64,000 bases of DNA from Exiguobacterium sp. RIT594 (GCF_003339585.1 NZ_QPKF01000002.1:62001-126000), one strand, 5' to 3'; counted from the first letter of the stretch, positions 18,241 through 27,302 are shown. Notes: generated by a model from the letters alone, not told the origin. Made by a program: numbers and translations.

Positions 18241-18774
18241 TTAATAGTACGGGCGAATCATCACGTAGACGATGACACCCGTCAGACTGACGTATAACCA
18301 AAGCGGCATCGTAAAACGCGTCCACTTCTTATGTTTCTCGAAATTTTGATTCAATGCATGAGCGAGCGACATCAAGACGAGCGGAACGATGACCGCTGCT
18401 AAAATGATATGCGAAATTAGAATAAAGAAATAGACGGGACGGACAAATCCTTCCCCTCCGAATTTCGTCGATTCACTGACAGCATGATACGTCACGTACG
18501 AAATCAAGAATAATGTCGTCGTCGTCATGGCACCGCCGATGAAGCGGCGGTGATTGATCCGGTTGCCCCGGCGAATCGAAATCCAGGCACCGAGTAACAA
18601 CATAAAGGTAAAGCTGTTGAAGATGGCATTTAAAAAAGGAAGCAGCGTCCAGTCAAACCCGTCACCGACTTGTAAAGGCGGCGCAAAAAACAACAGCGCG
18701 ACCAACAGATTGATGACGAGCGTCAAAAGAATGACGACCGGAACGAAATTACGTTTTTTAGCAGATTGTTGCAT
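18241..18774 (-). CDS. ctaM: DUF420 membrane protein CtaM (cytochrome oxidase assembly)
   Basis: A 177-residue protein with five predicted transmembrane segments and conserved His residues in YVTYHAVSE and ILISHIILA, the DUF420/YozB pattern. CtaM of Staphylococcus aureus is needed for assembly or activity of heme-containing terminal oxidases, so a role in respiratory oxidase maturation is likely. It lies three bases downstream of the flavoprotein stop-start region on the same strand and may share its transcript. No oxidase subunits are nearby. Confidence 0.8.
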   Translation of the reverse strand: MQQSAKKRNFVPVVILLTLVINLLVALLFFAPPLQVGDGFDWTLLPFLNAIFNSFTFMLLLGAWISIRRGNRINHRRFIGGAMTTTTLFLISYVTYHAVSESTKFGGEGFVRPVYFFILISHIILAAVIVPLVLMSLAHALNQNFEKHKKWTRFTMPLWLYVSLTGVIVYVMIRPYY

Positions 18775-18777
18775 GTA

Positions 18778-20205
18778 TTATTCTCCTTGTTTCCAATCAA
18801 AGTATCGTTTTAACCATTTTGGTAATGGACCGTCAAACAGACGTTCACGCCAGTATAAATCAGCCGCACGTTGGACCGCCGCCCCACGAATCGGGTACGG
18901 ATGAACGACACGGGATAACTGACCGACCTTATCTTTGCGCGCCATCGCATACACGACTTCCTGCATCCATTCGCCGGCCTGCTCACCAATGGCATGGGCA
19001 CCAATCAGTTTTCCGCGTTTATCGGCAATCAGTTTAACACGACCTTCCGTCCGGCCGTTGATGACAAACCGATCGACTTCATCAAGTCCGGTTTCATAGA
19101 CTTTGATGTCGCTGTATTTTTGACGTGCTTCTTCTTCTGTCAGTCCCAGGTGGAACAGTTCCGGTGTCGTAAATGTCACCCATGGAACGGCGCGGTAATC
19201 TGGTTTTGTCCGCAATCCGAACAACGCGTTCGTGACGACTGTTTTTCCTTCAAGACCGGCCACATGCGTAAACGGTAACGATTGAATCGTATCACCGACA
19301 GCAAAGATATGGCGTTGGTTCGTCCGAAGGGAAGCGTCGACTTGAACATAACCCTTCTCCACGTGAACACCTGCGCGATCAAGACGTAACGCGTCAATCC
19401 GCGGCTTCCGGCCGACAGCAACGAGTACGGCATCCGCTTCAATGACACGGGATTCTTCGCCGGATTTGACCGTGACTTCGATTCCTTTTGCAGCTTTCCG
19501 GACACTCGTGACGGTCGTATCCAGATGGAGCGTCAATTCCTGTTCGATTTGGCGTTGCAATACTTCGACCATACTGCGGTCTTCTTTTGGCATCAAGGAT
19601 TTGGCACCCTCAATCACAGTCACTTCCGTTCCGAGGTGGGCATAGGCTTGCGATAATTCGAGACCAATCGCTCCACCGCCAATGACAAGTAATCGTTCCG
19701 GGCGTTCTGTTTGTTCAAAAATCGTTTCATTCGTTAAGTACGGAATCGTATCAAGACCCTCGATTGGCGGAATGATCGGTTCAGAACCAGTCGAAATCGC
19801 AAATTTTTCACCAACAACCAGTTGTCCCGCCACTTCGACTTCATTGGCACTCAAGAAGCTGGCTTCACCGATATAGACATCAACACCAAGATCTTTGAAG
19901 CGTTTCGTTCCATCATGCGACTGGATGATGTTCCGGGCACGATCGACGCTTGCTTTTGTTTTGCTGTACACCGCGTCCCCGTTCAAAGTCATATTGTACT
20001 TGGCTGCTGTCTGCTTCATGACATGGACGTCATGCGCTGCTTCGATCAACGCTTTTGACGGGACACAACCATAATGCAAACAGTCTCCGCCTAAATGTGT
20101 ATGCCGTTCAATCAATGCGACGTGCGCACCAAGACTGGCTGCACCGGCCGCAATCGTCATTCCGGCTGCTCCGCCACCAATTACGACCAACTGATAACTT
20201 TTCAT
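18778..20205 (-). CDS. Pyridine nucleotide-disulfide oxidoreductase (mercuric reductase-like), altered C-terminal motif
   Basis: A 475-residue flavoprotein: FAD motif VIGGGAAGMTIAAGAA, redox-active cysteines in GGDCLHYGCVPSKAL (about residues 40-52), NAD motif LLVIGGGAIGLELSQ and second FAD block IFAVGDTIQ. It resembles mercuric reductase-like enzymes without a heavy-metal domain. In lipoamide dehydrogenase and related enzymes the C-terminus carries HxHPTxxE; here the corresponding stretch reads HPYPIRGA, so both the catalytic His and Glu positions differ. It overlaps the DUF1499 gene by four bases. The substrate is unknown. Confidence 0.8.
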   Translation of the reverse strand: MKSYQLVVIGGGAAGMTIAAGAASLGAHVALIERHTHLGGDCLHYGCVPSKALIEAAHDVHVMKQTAAKYNMTLNGDAVYSKTKASVDRARNIIQSHDGTKRFKDLGVDVYIGEASFLSANEVEVAGQLVVGEKFAISTGSEPIIPPIEGLDTIPYLTNETIFEQTERPERLLVIGGGAIGLELSQAYAHLGTEVTVIEGAKSLMPKEDRSMVEVLQRQIEQELTLHLDTTVTSVRKAAKGIEVTVKSGEESRVIEADAVLVAVGRKPRIDALRLDRAGVHVEKGYVQVDASLRTNQRHIFAVGDTIQSLPFTHVAGLEGKTVVTNALFGLRTKPDYRAVPWVTFTTPELFHLGLTEEEARQKYSDIKVYETGLDEVDRFVINGRTEGRVKLIADKRGKLIGAHAIGEQAGEWMQEVVYAMARKDKVGQLSRVVHPYPIRGAAVQRAADLYWRERLFDGPLPKWLKRYFDWKQGE

Positions 20206-20579
20206 CGGGAAGCCTCCTTATATCGTGCCGAAATGTCTTCCATCCGTTTGCGGTTGACGCCCCAGTCGGAGTAGCCGACACGGGAAGCTGAGCGGAAATG
20301 GACTTTTTGCGAAGCTTCATCGAAGTAAAATTCAACATCATCTTTAAAACGAAGTACCTTACTTGAGAAGACCGCATGAATGTACGTTGAATCTTCTTTG
20401 ACTACTGTCACCCGGTCAAGACTTTGAAGAACCCGCATGATTTGAAATTTTGATTCTGCTAGATTTCCGTTGAACGGTAAAGGTGTCATTTTCAACGCTT
20501 CTTTATCCGTCTGTGTCGATACCGCGTTCGGTTTCCCTGTAAGCGGACTTAATCTGCCGTTCGATACGCCAAGTGCCAT
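20202..20579 (-). CDS. DUF1499 family protein
   Basis: A 125-residue protein with the DUF1499 hallmark GKPNAVSTQTD near the N-terminus and the conserved HFRSASRVGYSDWGVNRKR near the C-terminus. Function is unknown. The ATG at 20579 is preceded by GGAGGA at a good distance; the longer frame lacks a site. The ATGA overlap with the flavoprotein gene shows the two are co-translated, and this pair plus ctaM may be one transcript linked to redox or respiratory functions. Confidence 0.8.
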   Translation of the reverse strand: MALGVSNGRLSPLTGKPNAVSTQTDKEALKMTPLPFNGNLAESKFQIMRVLQSLDRVTVVKEDSTYIHAVFSSKVLRFKDDVEFYFDEASQKVHFRSASRVGYSDWGVNRKRMEDISARYKEASR

Positions 20580-20676
20580 GACTGATTCCTCCATTCGTTT
20601 CGTCTTGCTGTGAAGCATGATTCTCATTTTACTTTACCAGTTCAGTTTCGAAAGCGCTTCTCATTTGACTTTGCCG

Positions 20677-22062
20677 TTATGCTTTCGTGACCGGCAGGAG
20701 GATCGTCGCAATGGCTCCGCCTTCCGGTTGATTATCGATGAACAGTTTTCCTTCATGCGCTTCAACCAGTTCCCGGCAAATCGCCAGTCCTAATCCTGTT
20801 CCCCCTTTTCCTTTTTGAACTTGATAAAATTTCTCCGTGACGTGACGAAGATGATTTTTCGGAATTCCGGGACCCTCATCGCTGAAGGATAAAAAGAGGA
20901 CACGTTCGGAACGGACAAGACGAATCGTAATTTCGCCGTCAACCGGTGAAAAGCGGATGGCATTGTCGAGTAAATTCAAAAAAACTTGTTTCAATCGGTT
21001 TTCGTCGTACAACCCGATTACCTGTGCCGGTAACTTACGGATAATCCGAATATTTTTTTCCTCCAGTTTTTGCCGGAGCTGTGCCGTCACCGTTTCAATG
21101 ACTTCCGTCAAATTCACTTCTTGCCGGTATAAGACTAAACGGCTCGTTTCGAGTTTTGAAAAATCAAGCAACTGTTCAACAAGAGAAATCAACCGTTCGG
21201 TCTCAGAATGGATGATACCCATCCCGAGCGATGCTTCTTCCGGCAATCGTTCCGGCTCTGCCAACAACGTTTCACTCCACCCTTTGATGGAAGTGAGCGG
21301 TGTTCGTAACTCGTGCGAAATCCCGGAAATGAACTCGTCTTTTAATGTTTCCTGTTGTTTGATCTGTTGTCCCATATAGTTGATCGTCCGGGCAAGCTCA
21401 CCCAGTTCGAACGTGTATTCTTCATTAACTTTAACATCATAATGCTGTTTGGCGATTTGATCGGATGCACCGATGACTTCCTGAATCGGTCGAACGATCG
21501 ACGAGACGAGACGGGAGGAATAAATGTAGGCCAGTCCCCAAATCACGACTCCCAACAAGAGAATCGCCAGACAAATTTCAATGACCCGTTGATCGATTTT
21601 AGCGAGCGACGTCGTATAACGCAGTGCTCCTGTCGTCTGTCCGAAGGATACGATCGGTTCCGTCACCTCAAGCAGATGTTCATTTGTTGCCGGATCATCG
21701 TAACGTTTCGTGATCGTTCCCCCGCTCAGCAGACGTGTCACTTCCTGTTTCGTCATATTCCGCTTCGAGACGAAACCCGTGGATGAATAACGGGGAATCC
21801 CCTTCGCATCCAGTACTTCGATCTCCGCATCCGTGTAGGCATACGAATCAAGTACATCATGAATCGTTGCTTCTGAATCTTGAAAATCATAGGCCAGACC
21901 ACTGTTTGCAAATAAGACGGCACTTGCGTTCGCATGCCGTTTCAAGACATCTGTCGCCGTCACATAATAATAGTTATACGTCACGAAAGATAGGATTCCG
22001 ATGACGAGCAGCACTGTCACCGTAATAATCGTCATGAACCGCATCAAAATCTGTCGTTTCAT
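20677..22062 (-). CDS. Sensor histidine kinase (two-component system)
   Basis: A 461-residue membrane kinase: TM1 about 10-30, an extracellular sensor region of about 130 residues, TM2 about 162-183, HAMP, HisKA with His250 (SGISHELRTPLTS) and a HATPase domain (NLLDNAIRFSP, GGTGLGLAICRE). The architecture is that of WalK/ResE-type kinases without a PAS domain. It overlaps the response regulator gene by four bases and is the last gene of a lipoprotein-regulator-kinase operon. The stimulus is unknown. Confidence 0.88.
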   Translation of the reverse strand: MKRQILMRFMTIITVTVLLVIGILSFVTYNYYYVTATDVLKRHANASAVLFANSGLAYDFQDSEATIHDVLDSYAYTDAEIEVLDAKGIPRYSSTGFVSKRNMTKQEVTRLLSGGTITKRYDDPATNEHLLEVTEPIVSFGQTTGALRYTTSLAKIDQRVIEICLAILLLGVVIWGLAYIYSSRLVSSIVRPIQEVIGASDQIAKQHYDVKVNEEYTFELGELARTINYMGQQIKQQETLKDEFISGISHELRTPLTSIKGWSETLLAEPERLPEEASLGMGIIHSETERLISLVEQLLDFSKLETSRLVLYRQEVNLTEVIETVTAQLRQKLEEKNIRIIRKLPAQVIGLYDENRLKQVFLNLLDNAIRFSPVDGEITIRLVRSERVLFLSFSDEGPGIPKNHLRHVTEKFYQVQKGKGGTGLGLAICRELVEAHEGKLFIDNQPEGGAIATILLPVTKA

Positions 22063-22751
22063 TTTTCGTTACGCCACTTATAGCCGTGTCCCCATAACGT
22101 CTCGATGAACTGGGGTTCTGCTGGATTTTCTTCGATTTTCTGACGCAGGCGGCGAATGTTGACGTCGACCGTCTTCCGGTCTCCGAAGTAGTTTTCGCCC
22201 CACACTGCGTCGAGCAACTCGTCCCGCGACATGACTTGATCTTCATTTTTAATGAAATGACACAATAAATCGTATTCTGTCGGTGTGACTTCGACATCAA
22301 TCCCTGCCTTTTGGACCCGCTTTGCTCCGAGGTCAATGCGAAAAGGACCTGAGACGAGTTCACGCGGTTGTTTCCGGCGACGGAGCGTTTCGACCCGACG
22401 GAGCAGGGACTGGATACGCGCCAACAGTTCAGCCGGGCTGAACGGCTTCGCGATGTAATCGTCCGCACCGACACTCAGTCCCATGACTTTATCTTCTTCA
22501 CGCGTCCGTGCCGTCAGCATGATGATGCCGACGACCTCATCTTTCGAGCGCGCTTGTTCACAAACTGCGAATCCGTCGACTTCCGGCATCATGATATCGA
22601 GCAGCAGGATATCGAATGTCTGCTGTTCGAAGTAGTCCAATGCTTCCCGTCCGTTCTCCGCTTCAATCACTTCATATCCTGCACGTTTTAAATTAATGAC
22701 GATGAAACTGCGAATCGCATGTTCATCCTCAGCCACTAATATTTTAGTCAT
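22059..22751 (-). CDS. OmpR/PhoB-family response regulator
   Basis: A 230-residue regulator with a receiver domain (acidic pocket AEDE, phospho-acceptor Asp52 in LLLDIMMPEVDG, Lys in IAKPFSPAEL) and a C-terminal winged helix (TPTEYDLLCHF, DELLDAVWGENYFGDRKTVDV). It pairs with the overlapping histidine kinase. It lies 23 nt downstream of a lipoprotein gene on the same strand, so all three are likely co-transcribed. Target genes cannot be named. Confidence 0.9.
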   Translation of the reverse strand: MTKILVAEDEHAIRSFIVINLKRAGYEVIEAENGREALDYFEQQTFDILLLDIMMPEVDGFAVCEQARSKDEVVGIIMLTARTREEDKVMGLSVGADDYIAKPFSPAELLARIQSLLRRVETLRRRKQPRELVSGPFRIDLGAKRVQKAGIDVEVTPTEYDLLCHFIKNEDQVMSRDELLDAVWGENYFGDRKTVDVNIRRLRQKIEENPAEPQFIETLWGHGYKWRNEK

Positions 22752-22774
22752 CTTATCTTCCTCCTGCTTTTACT

Positions 22775-24037
22775 TTATTCCACGAGCGCTACGTTGGCAG
22801 CATACTCTTCATAGGATTGATTGGTAGAGATGACATACACGTAATCAATGCCTTCTTTAATTTTCTTCTTGCGATGACTGGCGATATATTGAGTTTTTGG
22901 AATGATCTCCAGTTCAAAATCAATCGTCCCGGTCTCTCGGTTGATGAACCGGACCCGATTGTCCTTTTTCTCAATCGTTTCACGTGTCGCCCAGTTTGCG
23001 GGAAAACGCATGACGAAATTGTATTCGAGATCAATATACTGCTCTTCCCGAAGCTCAAAGCCGCTTTCAAGAAACGGTTCCACGTCGGAGCCGTTCCATG
23101 CGTAATAGGCCGTAATTCTCGGTTTTTCTTCGGCCACGCGTCCGATGCTTCCTTCAGGCGTGTATTGATGCGCAAATTCGATGACACCGTCCTGGTCGAC
23201 ATCTTTCGGGAACGTATACATCGGCTCGACGATTTCTGATGTCTTGCCCCAACGGACCGAGGTCAACCGGGCTCGCTCAAGTTGAAAGACGAGTAGATGC
23301 ATTTTTGCCTCACGGGTAAAGGAAACGAATATCCCTTTTTTCTTCGCCGGATTCACGGTATCAATTTCAAACAGATCATGATCCGCAAATAAATCACCTT
23401 CTTTGACCGGCAATGTGACATTTTGCCGGTTGGTCGGATTCAAGGCTTCCTCATAATACACAAGTTCCGTCGTCCGTCCTTTTTTAAGCAATACCATGTC
23501 CTGACGTCGGTCCTGATTCAAATCGGCAATCGTCAATCGATCATATGTATCGATTTTAGTAGTGTTAATCGACGGCTTCATCAAATCTTTCAGAAGATAG
23601 ACCGTGTTCTCTTCAAGACTCGTCACACCAATCATCAGTTGATTCACTTTTTTGGATTTATCGAGGATGACATGCAGTTGATCAATCGATCGTCCTGTCG
23701 CAATCGGCTGGCTCACACGTAAAATCCACTTTTTCTTCAGGCGTTCATGTACCAGCACCTTGATTTGAAATGTCCCCCGTTGTTCGATCCGGTAAAAGGT
23801 GATGGCTTCATCACGTCCATCCCGATTCAAATCAATCAATTCATACAGCCTTGAAATGGATTGATTCCGGGGAGCCACGATTTCCGCTTCTGTCGGCAAA
23901 TCGGTCTCAATTTTTGTTTTTAATGATTTTTCCCATTCCGATAACGCCGGGTGTTCAAGTAAGGAAGCCGGATGAGGCAATGTAAGACCACATCCTGCCA
24001 AATATAGGGTCGATAAGAAAATTACAAAATATTTCAT
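22775..24037 (-). CDS. Lipoprotein with VCBS/FG-GAP-type repeats
   Basis: A 420-residue exported lipoprotein: signal MKYFVIFLSTLYLAGCG ends in a lipobox (LAGC). Three calcium-binding-like repeats are seen (DLNRDGRDEA, DLNQDRRQDM, DVDQDGVIEFA), which suggest a beta-propeller. The ATG at 24037 has AAAGGA 10 nt upstream; a frame-extended start 45 nt earlier would spoil the signal peptide. Its position as first gene of a two-component operon suggests it may act as an extracytoplasmic accessory to the kinase or be its output. This is inference. Confidence 0.72.
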   Translation of the reverse strand: MKYFVIFLSTLYLAGCGLTLPHPASLLEHPALSEWEKSLKTKIETDLPTEAEIVAPRNQSISRLYELIDLNRDGRDEAITFYRIEQRGTFQIKVLVHERLKKKWILRVSQPIATGRSIDQLHVILDKSKKVNQLMIGVTSLEENTVYLLKDLMKPSINTTKIDTYDRLTIADLNQDRRQDMVLLKKGRTTELVYYEEALNPTNRQNVTLPVKEGDLFADHDLFEIDTVNPAKKKGIFVSFTREAKMHLLVFQLERARLTSVRWGKTSEIVEPMYTFPKDVDQDGVIEFAHQYTPEGSIGRVAEEKPRITAYYAWNGSDVEPFLESGFELREEQYIDLEYNFVMRFPANWATRETIEKKDNRVRFINRETGTIDFELEIIPKTQYIASHRKKKIKEGIDYVYVISTNQSYEEYAANVALVE

Positions 24038-24103
24038 CAGACTTAAATCCTTTCCATACATGCTCTTCTCAAACTTTATCACACTCTTTCAAGCGAGAGT
24101 ATA

Positions 24104-24132
24104 TTGTGGAAGAAGAGTCAACTTGTTAAGAT
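24104..24132 (+). promoter_or_regulatory. SigA-type promoter of the HAD phosphatase gene
   Basis: TTGTGG (24104-24109), 17-nt spacer, TAAGAT (24127-24132), about 30 nt before the start codon. Confidence 0.55.
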
Positions 24133-24162
24133 GTAACAGATATTCGAAAGGGGTTTATATTC

Positions 24163-24969
24163 ATGGCTTACGAAATGATTGTACTTGATCTTGACGATAC
24201 ATTATTGACAAGCGACCATACGATTTCTCCAAAAACAAAACAATCGTTACTCGATGCACAGCGTCGCGGCAAAAAAGTGGTGCTTGCGAGCGGTCGTCCG
24301 ACTTACGCGATGATCGATTTGGCAAAAGAGTTGGAGCTTGCCCGCTACGGCAGTTATATCCTGAGTTTTAACGGAGCTTCCATCATCGACTGTAAAACAA
24401 ATGAGTCTCTCTTCTCCAGTACCCTTCTTCCGGAAACCGTCCATCGTCTCTACGATTTAAGTAAACGGGAAAACATCGACATTCACACGTATGTCGGACA
24501 TGAAATTTTGACGGAACGCGCTAACGGCTTCACGACAATTGAAGGGGAACTGACAGGAATGGACGTCATCATCGTCCCGGATTTCAAAGCAGCCATTACA
24601 GAACCGGTCGTCAAATGTTTGATGCTTGCGGAAGAAAACCGTTTAGCAGAAGTCGAACAAAAACTTCAGCTTGAGTTAGCCGGTGAGCTTGCTGTCGCTC
24701 GCTCGAAGCCATTTTTCCTCGAGTTTACGGAAGCCGGTGTGACGAAGGGGACAAGTCTTGCCCTACTCGCTGAACGTCTCGGAATCAAGCAGGCAGATGT
24801 CATCGCCTGCGGAGACGGCAACAATGATTTGACCATGATCGAATGGGCCGGTCTTGGTGTCGCGATGGCGAATGCTGCCGATACCGTCAAAGAAAAAGCC
24901 CAGTACATGACAGCTTCTAATGATGAGGACGGTATTGCCCTCGTCATCGAAAAATTCATGATGGATTAA
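24163..24969 (+). CDS. Cof-type HAD-IIB phosphatase
   Basis: A 268-residue sugar-phosphatase-like enzyme. HAD motif I is VLDLDDTLLTSD (nucleophile Asp about residue 8), motif II Ser/Thr in VLASGRP, motif III Lys in the TKGTSLALL region and motif IV GDGNNDLTMI. The large C2B cap between motifs II and III places it in the Cof/YidA group, which dephosphorylates sugar phosphates, flavin or PLP precursors with loose specificity. GAAAGGGG precedes the ATG. Monocistronic. Confidence 0.88.
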   Translation: MAYEMIVLDLDDTLLTSDHTISPKTKQSLLDAQRRGKKVVLASGRPTYAMIDLAKELELARYGSYILSFNGASIIDCKTNESLFSSTLLPETVHRLYDLSKRENIDIHTYVGHEILTERANGFTTIEGELTGMDVIIVPDFKAAITEPVVKCLMLAEENRLAEVEQKLQLELAGELAVARSKPFFLEFTEAGVTKGTSLALLAERLGIKQADVIACGDGNNDLTMIEWAGLGVAMANAADTVKEKAQYMTASNDEDGIALVIEKFMMD

Positions 24970-24977
24970 ACAATTCA

Positions 24978-25022
24978 AAAAAACCAATTTACTCCGTCTT
25001 TGTGGAGTAAATTGGTTTTTTC
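24978..25022. terminator. Bidirectional terminator between convergent HAD and ung genes
   Basis: AAAAACCAATTTACTCC with its complement, 8-nt loop, A/T tails on both sides. Confidence 0.9.
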
Positions 25023-25027
25023 ATGTT

Positions 25028-25687
25028 TTACGAAAGACACCAATCGATTGGTGTTCGGTTTTGTTGCTGTAACCAGTCATTGGTCTGCGAATACGGCCGG
25101 CTGCCAAAAAAACCGCGGCTCGCCGAAAGCGGGCTCGGATGAACGGACTCGAGGACGAGGTGACGAGAGGTATCAATCAAACTTTTTTTACTTTTCGCAT
25201 GATTTCCCCAAAGAATGAAGACAATCGGTTGCTCCTGCTGTCCAAGTACTTCGATGACACGATCCGTAAACGATTCCCAGCCCTTTTTCGCATGGGAACC
25301 GGCTTTCCCTGCTTCAACCGTCAGTGATGTATTCAGTAAAAACACCCCCTGCTTCGACCAGGCTTCCAGATTACCCGTCGTCGGCAACGGACATCCGAGA
25401 TCGGATCCTAGTTCCTTGTACATGTTACGTAAAGACGGCGGAATCGCAATCCCGTCATTGACGGAAAAACTTAACCCGTTTGCCTGATTTGGTCCATGAT
25501 ACGGATCCTGACCCAGGATGACGCAGCGGACATCCTGCGGCGCCACCGCGTCAAAGGCATGGAAAATCCGATCCTTCGGCGGATAGACCGTCGTTTCCCG
25601 GTAAGCGGTCTTGACGAAATCCCATAGCCGGATAAAGTAGTCTTTTTCTTTCTCTTCTTTTAAAATCTCCTGCCAGGCTGCATGCAT
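25028..25687 (-). CDS. ung: Uracil-DNA glycosylase
   Basis: A 219-residue family 1 UDG that removes uracil from DNA as the first step of base excision repair. The water-activating loop GQDPYHGP carries Asp61, the uracil-binding Asn lies in the LLNTSLTV segment, and the Leu-intercalation loop is HPSPLSASRGFFGS with the catalytic His. Length matches the family. It stands alone, convergent with the HAD gene. Confidence 0.95.
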   Translation of the reverse strand: MHAAWQEILKEEKEKDYFIRLWDFVKTAYRETTVYPPKDRIFHAFDAVAPQDVRCVILGQDPYHGPNQANGLSFSVNDGIAIPPSLRNMYKELGSDLGCPLPTTGNLEAWSKQGVFLLNTSLTVEAGKAGSHAKKGWESFTDRVIEVLGQQEQPIVFILWGNHAKSKKSLIDTSRHLVLESVHPSPLSASRGFFGSRPYSQTNDWLQQQNRTPIDWCLS

Positions 25688-25769
25688 CCCGTTCGCTCCT
25701 TTTTTTCAGTCTCAAGCCCCTGTTCGTCCGGCTTGATTCTGCTATGATGGTACATGAGGTGGAATAAAG

Positions 25770-26492
25770 ATGATTCAAACAACACAGTTATTTGGTTTGC
25801 CTTTTGTCGACGCAACACCGTCGAATTGGTATACCCATATTAAAACGATTTTACACAACAATGAAAAAGCCTTTATTGTTACAGCCAATCCCGAACTGGT
25901 TTTACGTTCTTTGCGTGATCCCGCGTACAAGCATATTTTACAACAAGCAACGTTCATCACGCCTGATGGAATCGGCGTGACGGCAGCCAGTAAACGGATG
26001 GGGCAACCGCTCACTGCGACATTACCCGGCATCGAGACGGCTCGTGAACTGCTCCGGACAGCCGATGCTTTAAAGAAACGCGTCTTCTTGCTTGGTGGAC
26101 GTCCGGAAGTCATGAAGTCGCTGATTCAACAATTATCAATCCGTTTTCCTGATATCCAGTTCGTTGGGACCTTTCATGGATTCGGCAAGGAAGAACAAGC
26201 TGCCAAAGTCATTCAAACAGCCGACGCCGATTTGATTTTAGTGGCCCTCGGGGCGCCGAAACAGGAAGAATGGATCGCATCCGTTTATGACAAAGTGGAT
26301 CACGGTCTTTTCATCGGTGTCGGCGGAGCGTTTGATGTCTGGTCAGGTCACAGCAAACGGGCACCGAAGGTCTTCCGAAAGTTGAAGCTCGAATGGCTGT
26401 ACCGGATTTCCAGTCACCCGCGCGGACTGGAGAAGTTAAAGGACCTGCTCCTTTTTGCATCTCTTGTCTTACGAAAAAAATCGCATCTGTAA
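25770..26492 (+). CDS. tagA: WecG/TagA/CpsF-family glycosyltransferase
   Basis: A 240-residue enzyme with the family motifs VTANPELVLRS, FITPDGIGVT (catalytic Asp) and LVALGAPKQEEWI. TagA transfers N-acetylmannosamine to undecaprenyl-diphospho-N-acetylglucosamine, an early committed step of wall teichoic acid or a related surface glycopolymer. It has no transmembrane helix and acts at the inner membrane face. Other tag/tar genes are not adjacent. GAGGTGG lies before the ATG. Family is certain; the exact polymer is not. Confidence 0.85.
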   Translation: MIQTTQLFGLPFVDATPSNWYTHIKTILHNNEKAFIVTANPELVLRSLRDPAYKHILQQATFITPDGIGVTAASKRMGQPLTATLPGIETARELLRTADALKKRVFLLGGRPEVMKSLIQQLSIRFPDIQFVGTFHGFGKEEQAAKVIQTADADLILVALGAPKQEEWIASVYDKVDHGLFIGVGGAFDVWSGHSKRAPKVFRKLKLEWLYRISSHPRGLEKLKDLLLFASLVLRKKSHL

Positions 26493-26496
26493 ACAC

Positions 26497-26536
26497 AAAA
26501 TACCCGCTATCCGGTTGACCGGACAGCGGGTATTTT
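26497..26536. terminator. Bidirectional terminator between convergent tagA-like and azoR genes
   Basis: AAAATACCCGCT-TCCGG pairs with CCGGA-AGCGGGTATTTT around a TTGA loop. Confidence 0.88.
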
Positions 26537-26542
26537 CGTTTC

Positions 26543-27175
26543 TTATGCGTTGACCGTTGAGAATGAACGACCAAGTTCTTTTGCTTCTGCGATTGCGGCT
26601 TCTTTGATTTCTTCTGCTTTTTCTGGGTTCATTGCCATACCTTCGATGAACAATGAGTTGTAGTCTGTTACACCAGTGAAAGCGAGTGCTTGACGGAGGT
26701 AGTCATCTCCGAAGTTGAGGCCAGAACCAGCGTATACGCCGCCTGTTGCCTGAATGTGGAGTGCTTTTTTGCCTTCCATCAATCCTTTAGGACCTTCTGC
26801 AGTGTAAGCAAACGTTTTACCCGCAAGAAGAACGCTGTCGATGTACATTTTAAGACGGGCTGGGAAAGAGAAGTTCCACATTGGCGTTACGAATACATAT
26901 TCGTCCGCTTCCATGTACTGCTCCAGGTGTTTCGTCATTGTACCGACTTTAGCGATTTCAACTTCTGAAAGCTCTTCGCCTGTCGCGAATTTGCCCCATG
27001 CGCTGAGTACGTCTGTATCGATTTCTTGGACATCTTCTTTATATAGATCAAGAACTTGGACTTCAGCGTTCGGGTTAGCTGCTTTGTAGCTTTCGAGGAA
27101 AGCTTCACCAGCTTGAAGGCTGAATGAATGTTCTGTTGATTTCGGGTTTACAGTTACATAAAGTAATTTAGTCAT
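26543..27175 (-). CDS. azoR: FMN-dependent NADH-azoreductase
   Basis: A 210-residue flavodoxin-fold oxidoreductase. Family features are TVNPKSTEHSFSLQAGEAFLESY at the N-terminus (FMN phosphate loop), VTPMWNFSFPARLKMYIDSV and the IQATGGVYAG segment. AzoR enzymes reduce quinones and azo compounds by two electrons and protect against quinone/thiol stress. It has its own SigA-type promoter 40 nt upstream. The neighbouring MarR gene, upstream on the same strand, resembles the MhqR/YodB arrangement that controls azoreductases in Bacillus. Confidence 0.9.
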   Translation of the reverse strand: MTKLLYVTVNPKSTEHSFSLQAGEAFLESYKAANPNAEVQVLDLYKEDVQEIDTDVLSAWGKFATGEELSEVEIAKVGTMTKHLEQYMEADEYVFVTPMWNFSFPARLKMYIDSVLLAGKTFAYTAEGPKGLMEGKKALHIQATGGVYAGSGLNFGDDYLRQALAFTGVTDYNSLFIEGMAMNPEKAEEIKEAAIAEAKELGRSFSTVNA

Positions 27176-27215
27176 TTTTATTTCTCCCTTTTATCTAAAG
27201 TAATTTCTGTAAGTA

Positions 27216-27244
27216 AATATACCAACACCATTTTCTTTTGTCAA
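27216..27244 (-). promoter_or_regulatory. SigA promoter of azoR
   Basis: On the minus strand TTGACA (27244-27239), 17-nt spacer and TATATT (27221-27216). The strong consensus fits a promoter that is held down by a repressor. Confidence 0.75.
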
Positions 27245-27270
27245 TTAGTTTGATTTCAAAGAAAGCAACA

Positions 27271-27302
27271 AAAAAAGCTTAATCAGGATGATTAGGCTTT
27301 TT
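27271..27302 (-). terminator. Terminator overlapping the marR stop codon
   Basis: On the minus strand AAAAAGCCTAATCA pairs with TGATTAAGCTTTTTTT; the marR TAA lies inside the 5' arm. It separates marR from azoR, so they are separate transcripts. Confidence 0.75.

Noticed and set aside
22975-22986. TTTCACGTGT inside the VCBS lipoprotein gene as a second parS
   Set aside because: Only the CACGTG core and one arm match, and it lies in coding sequence.
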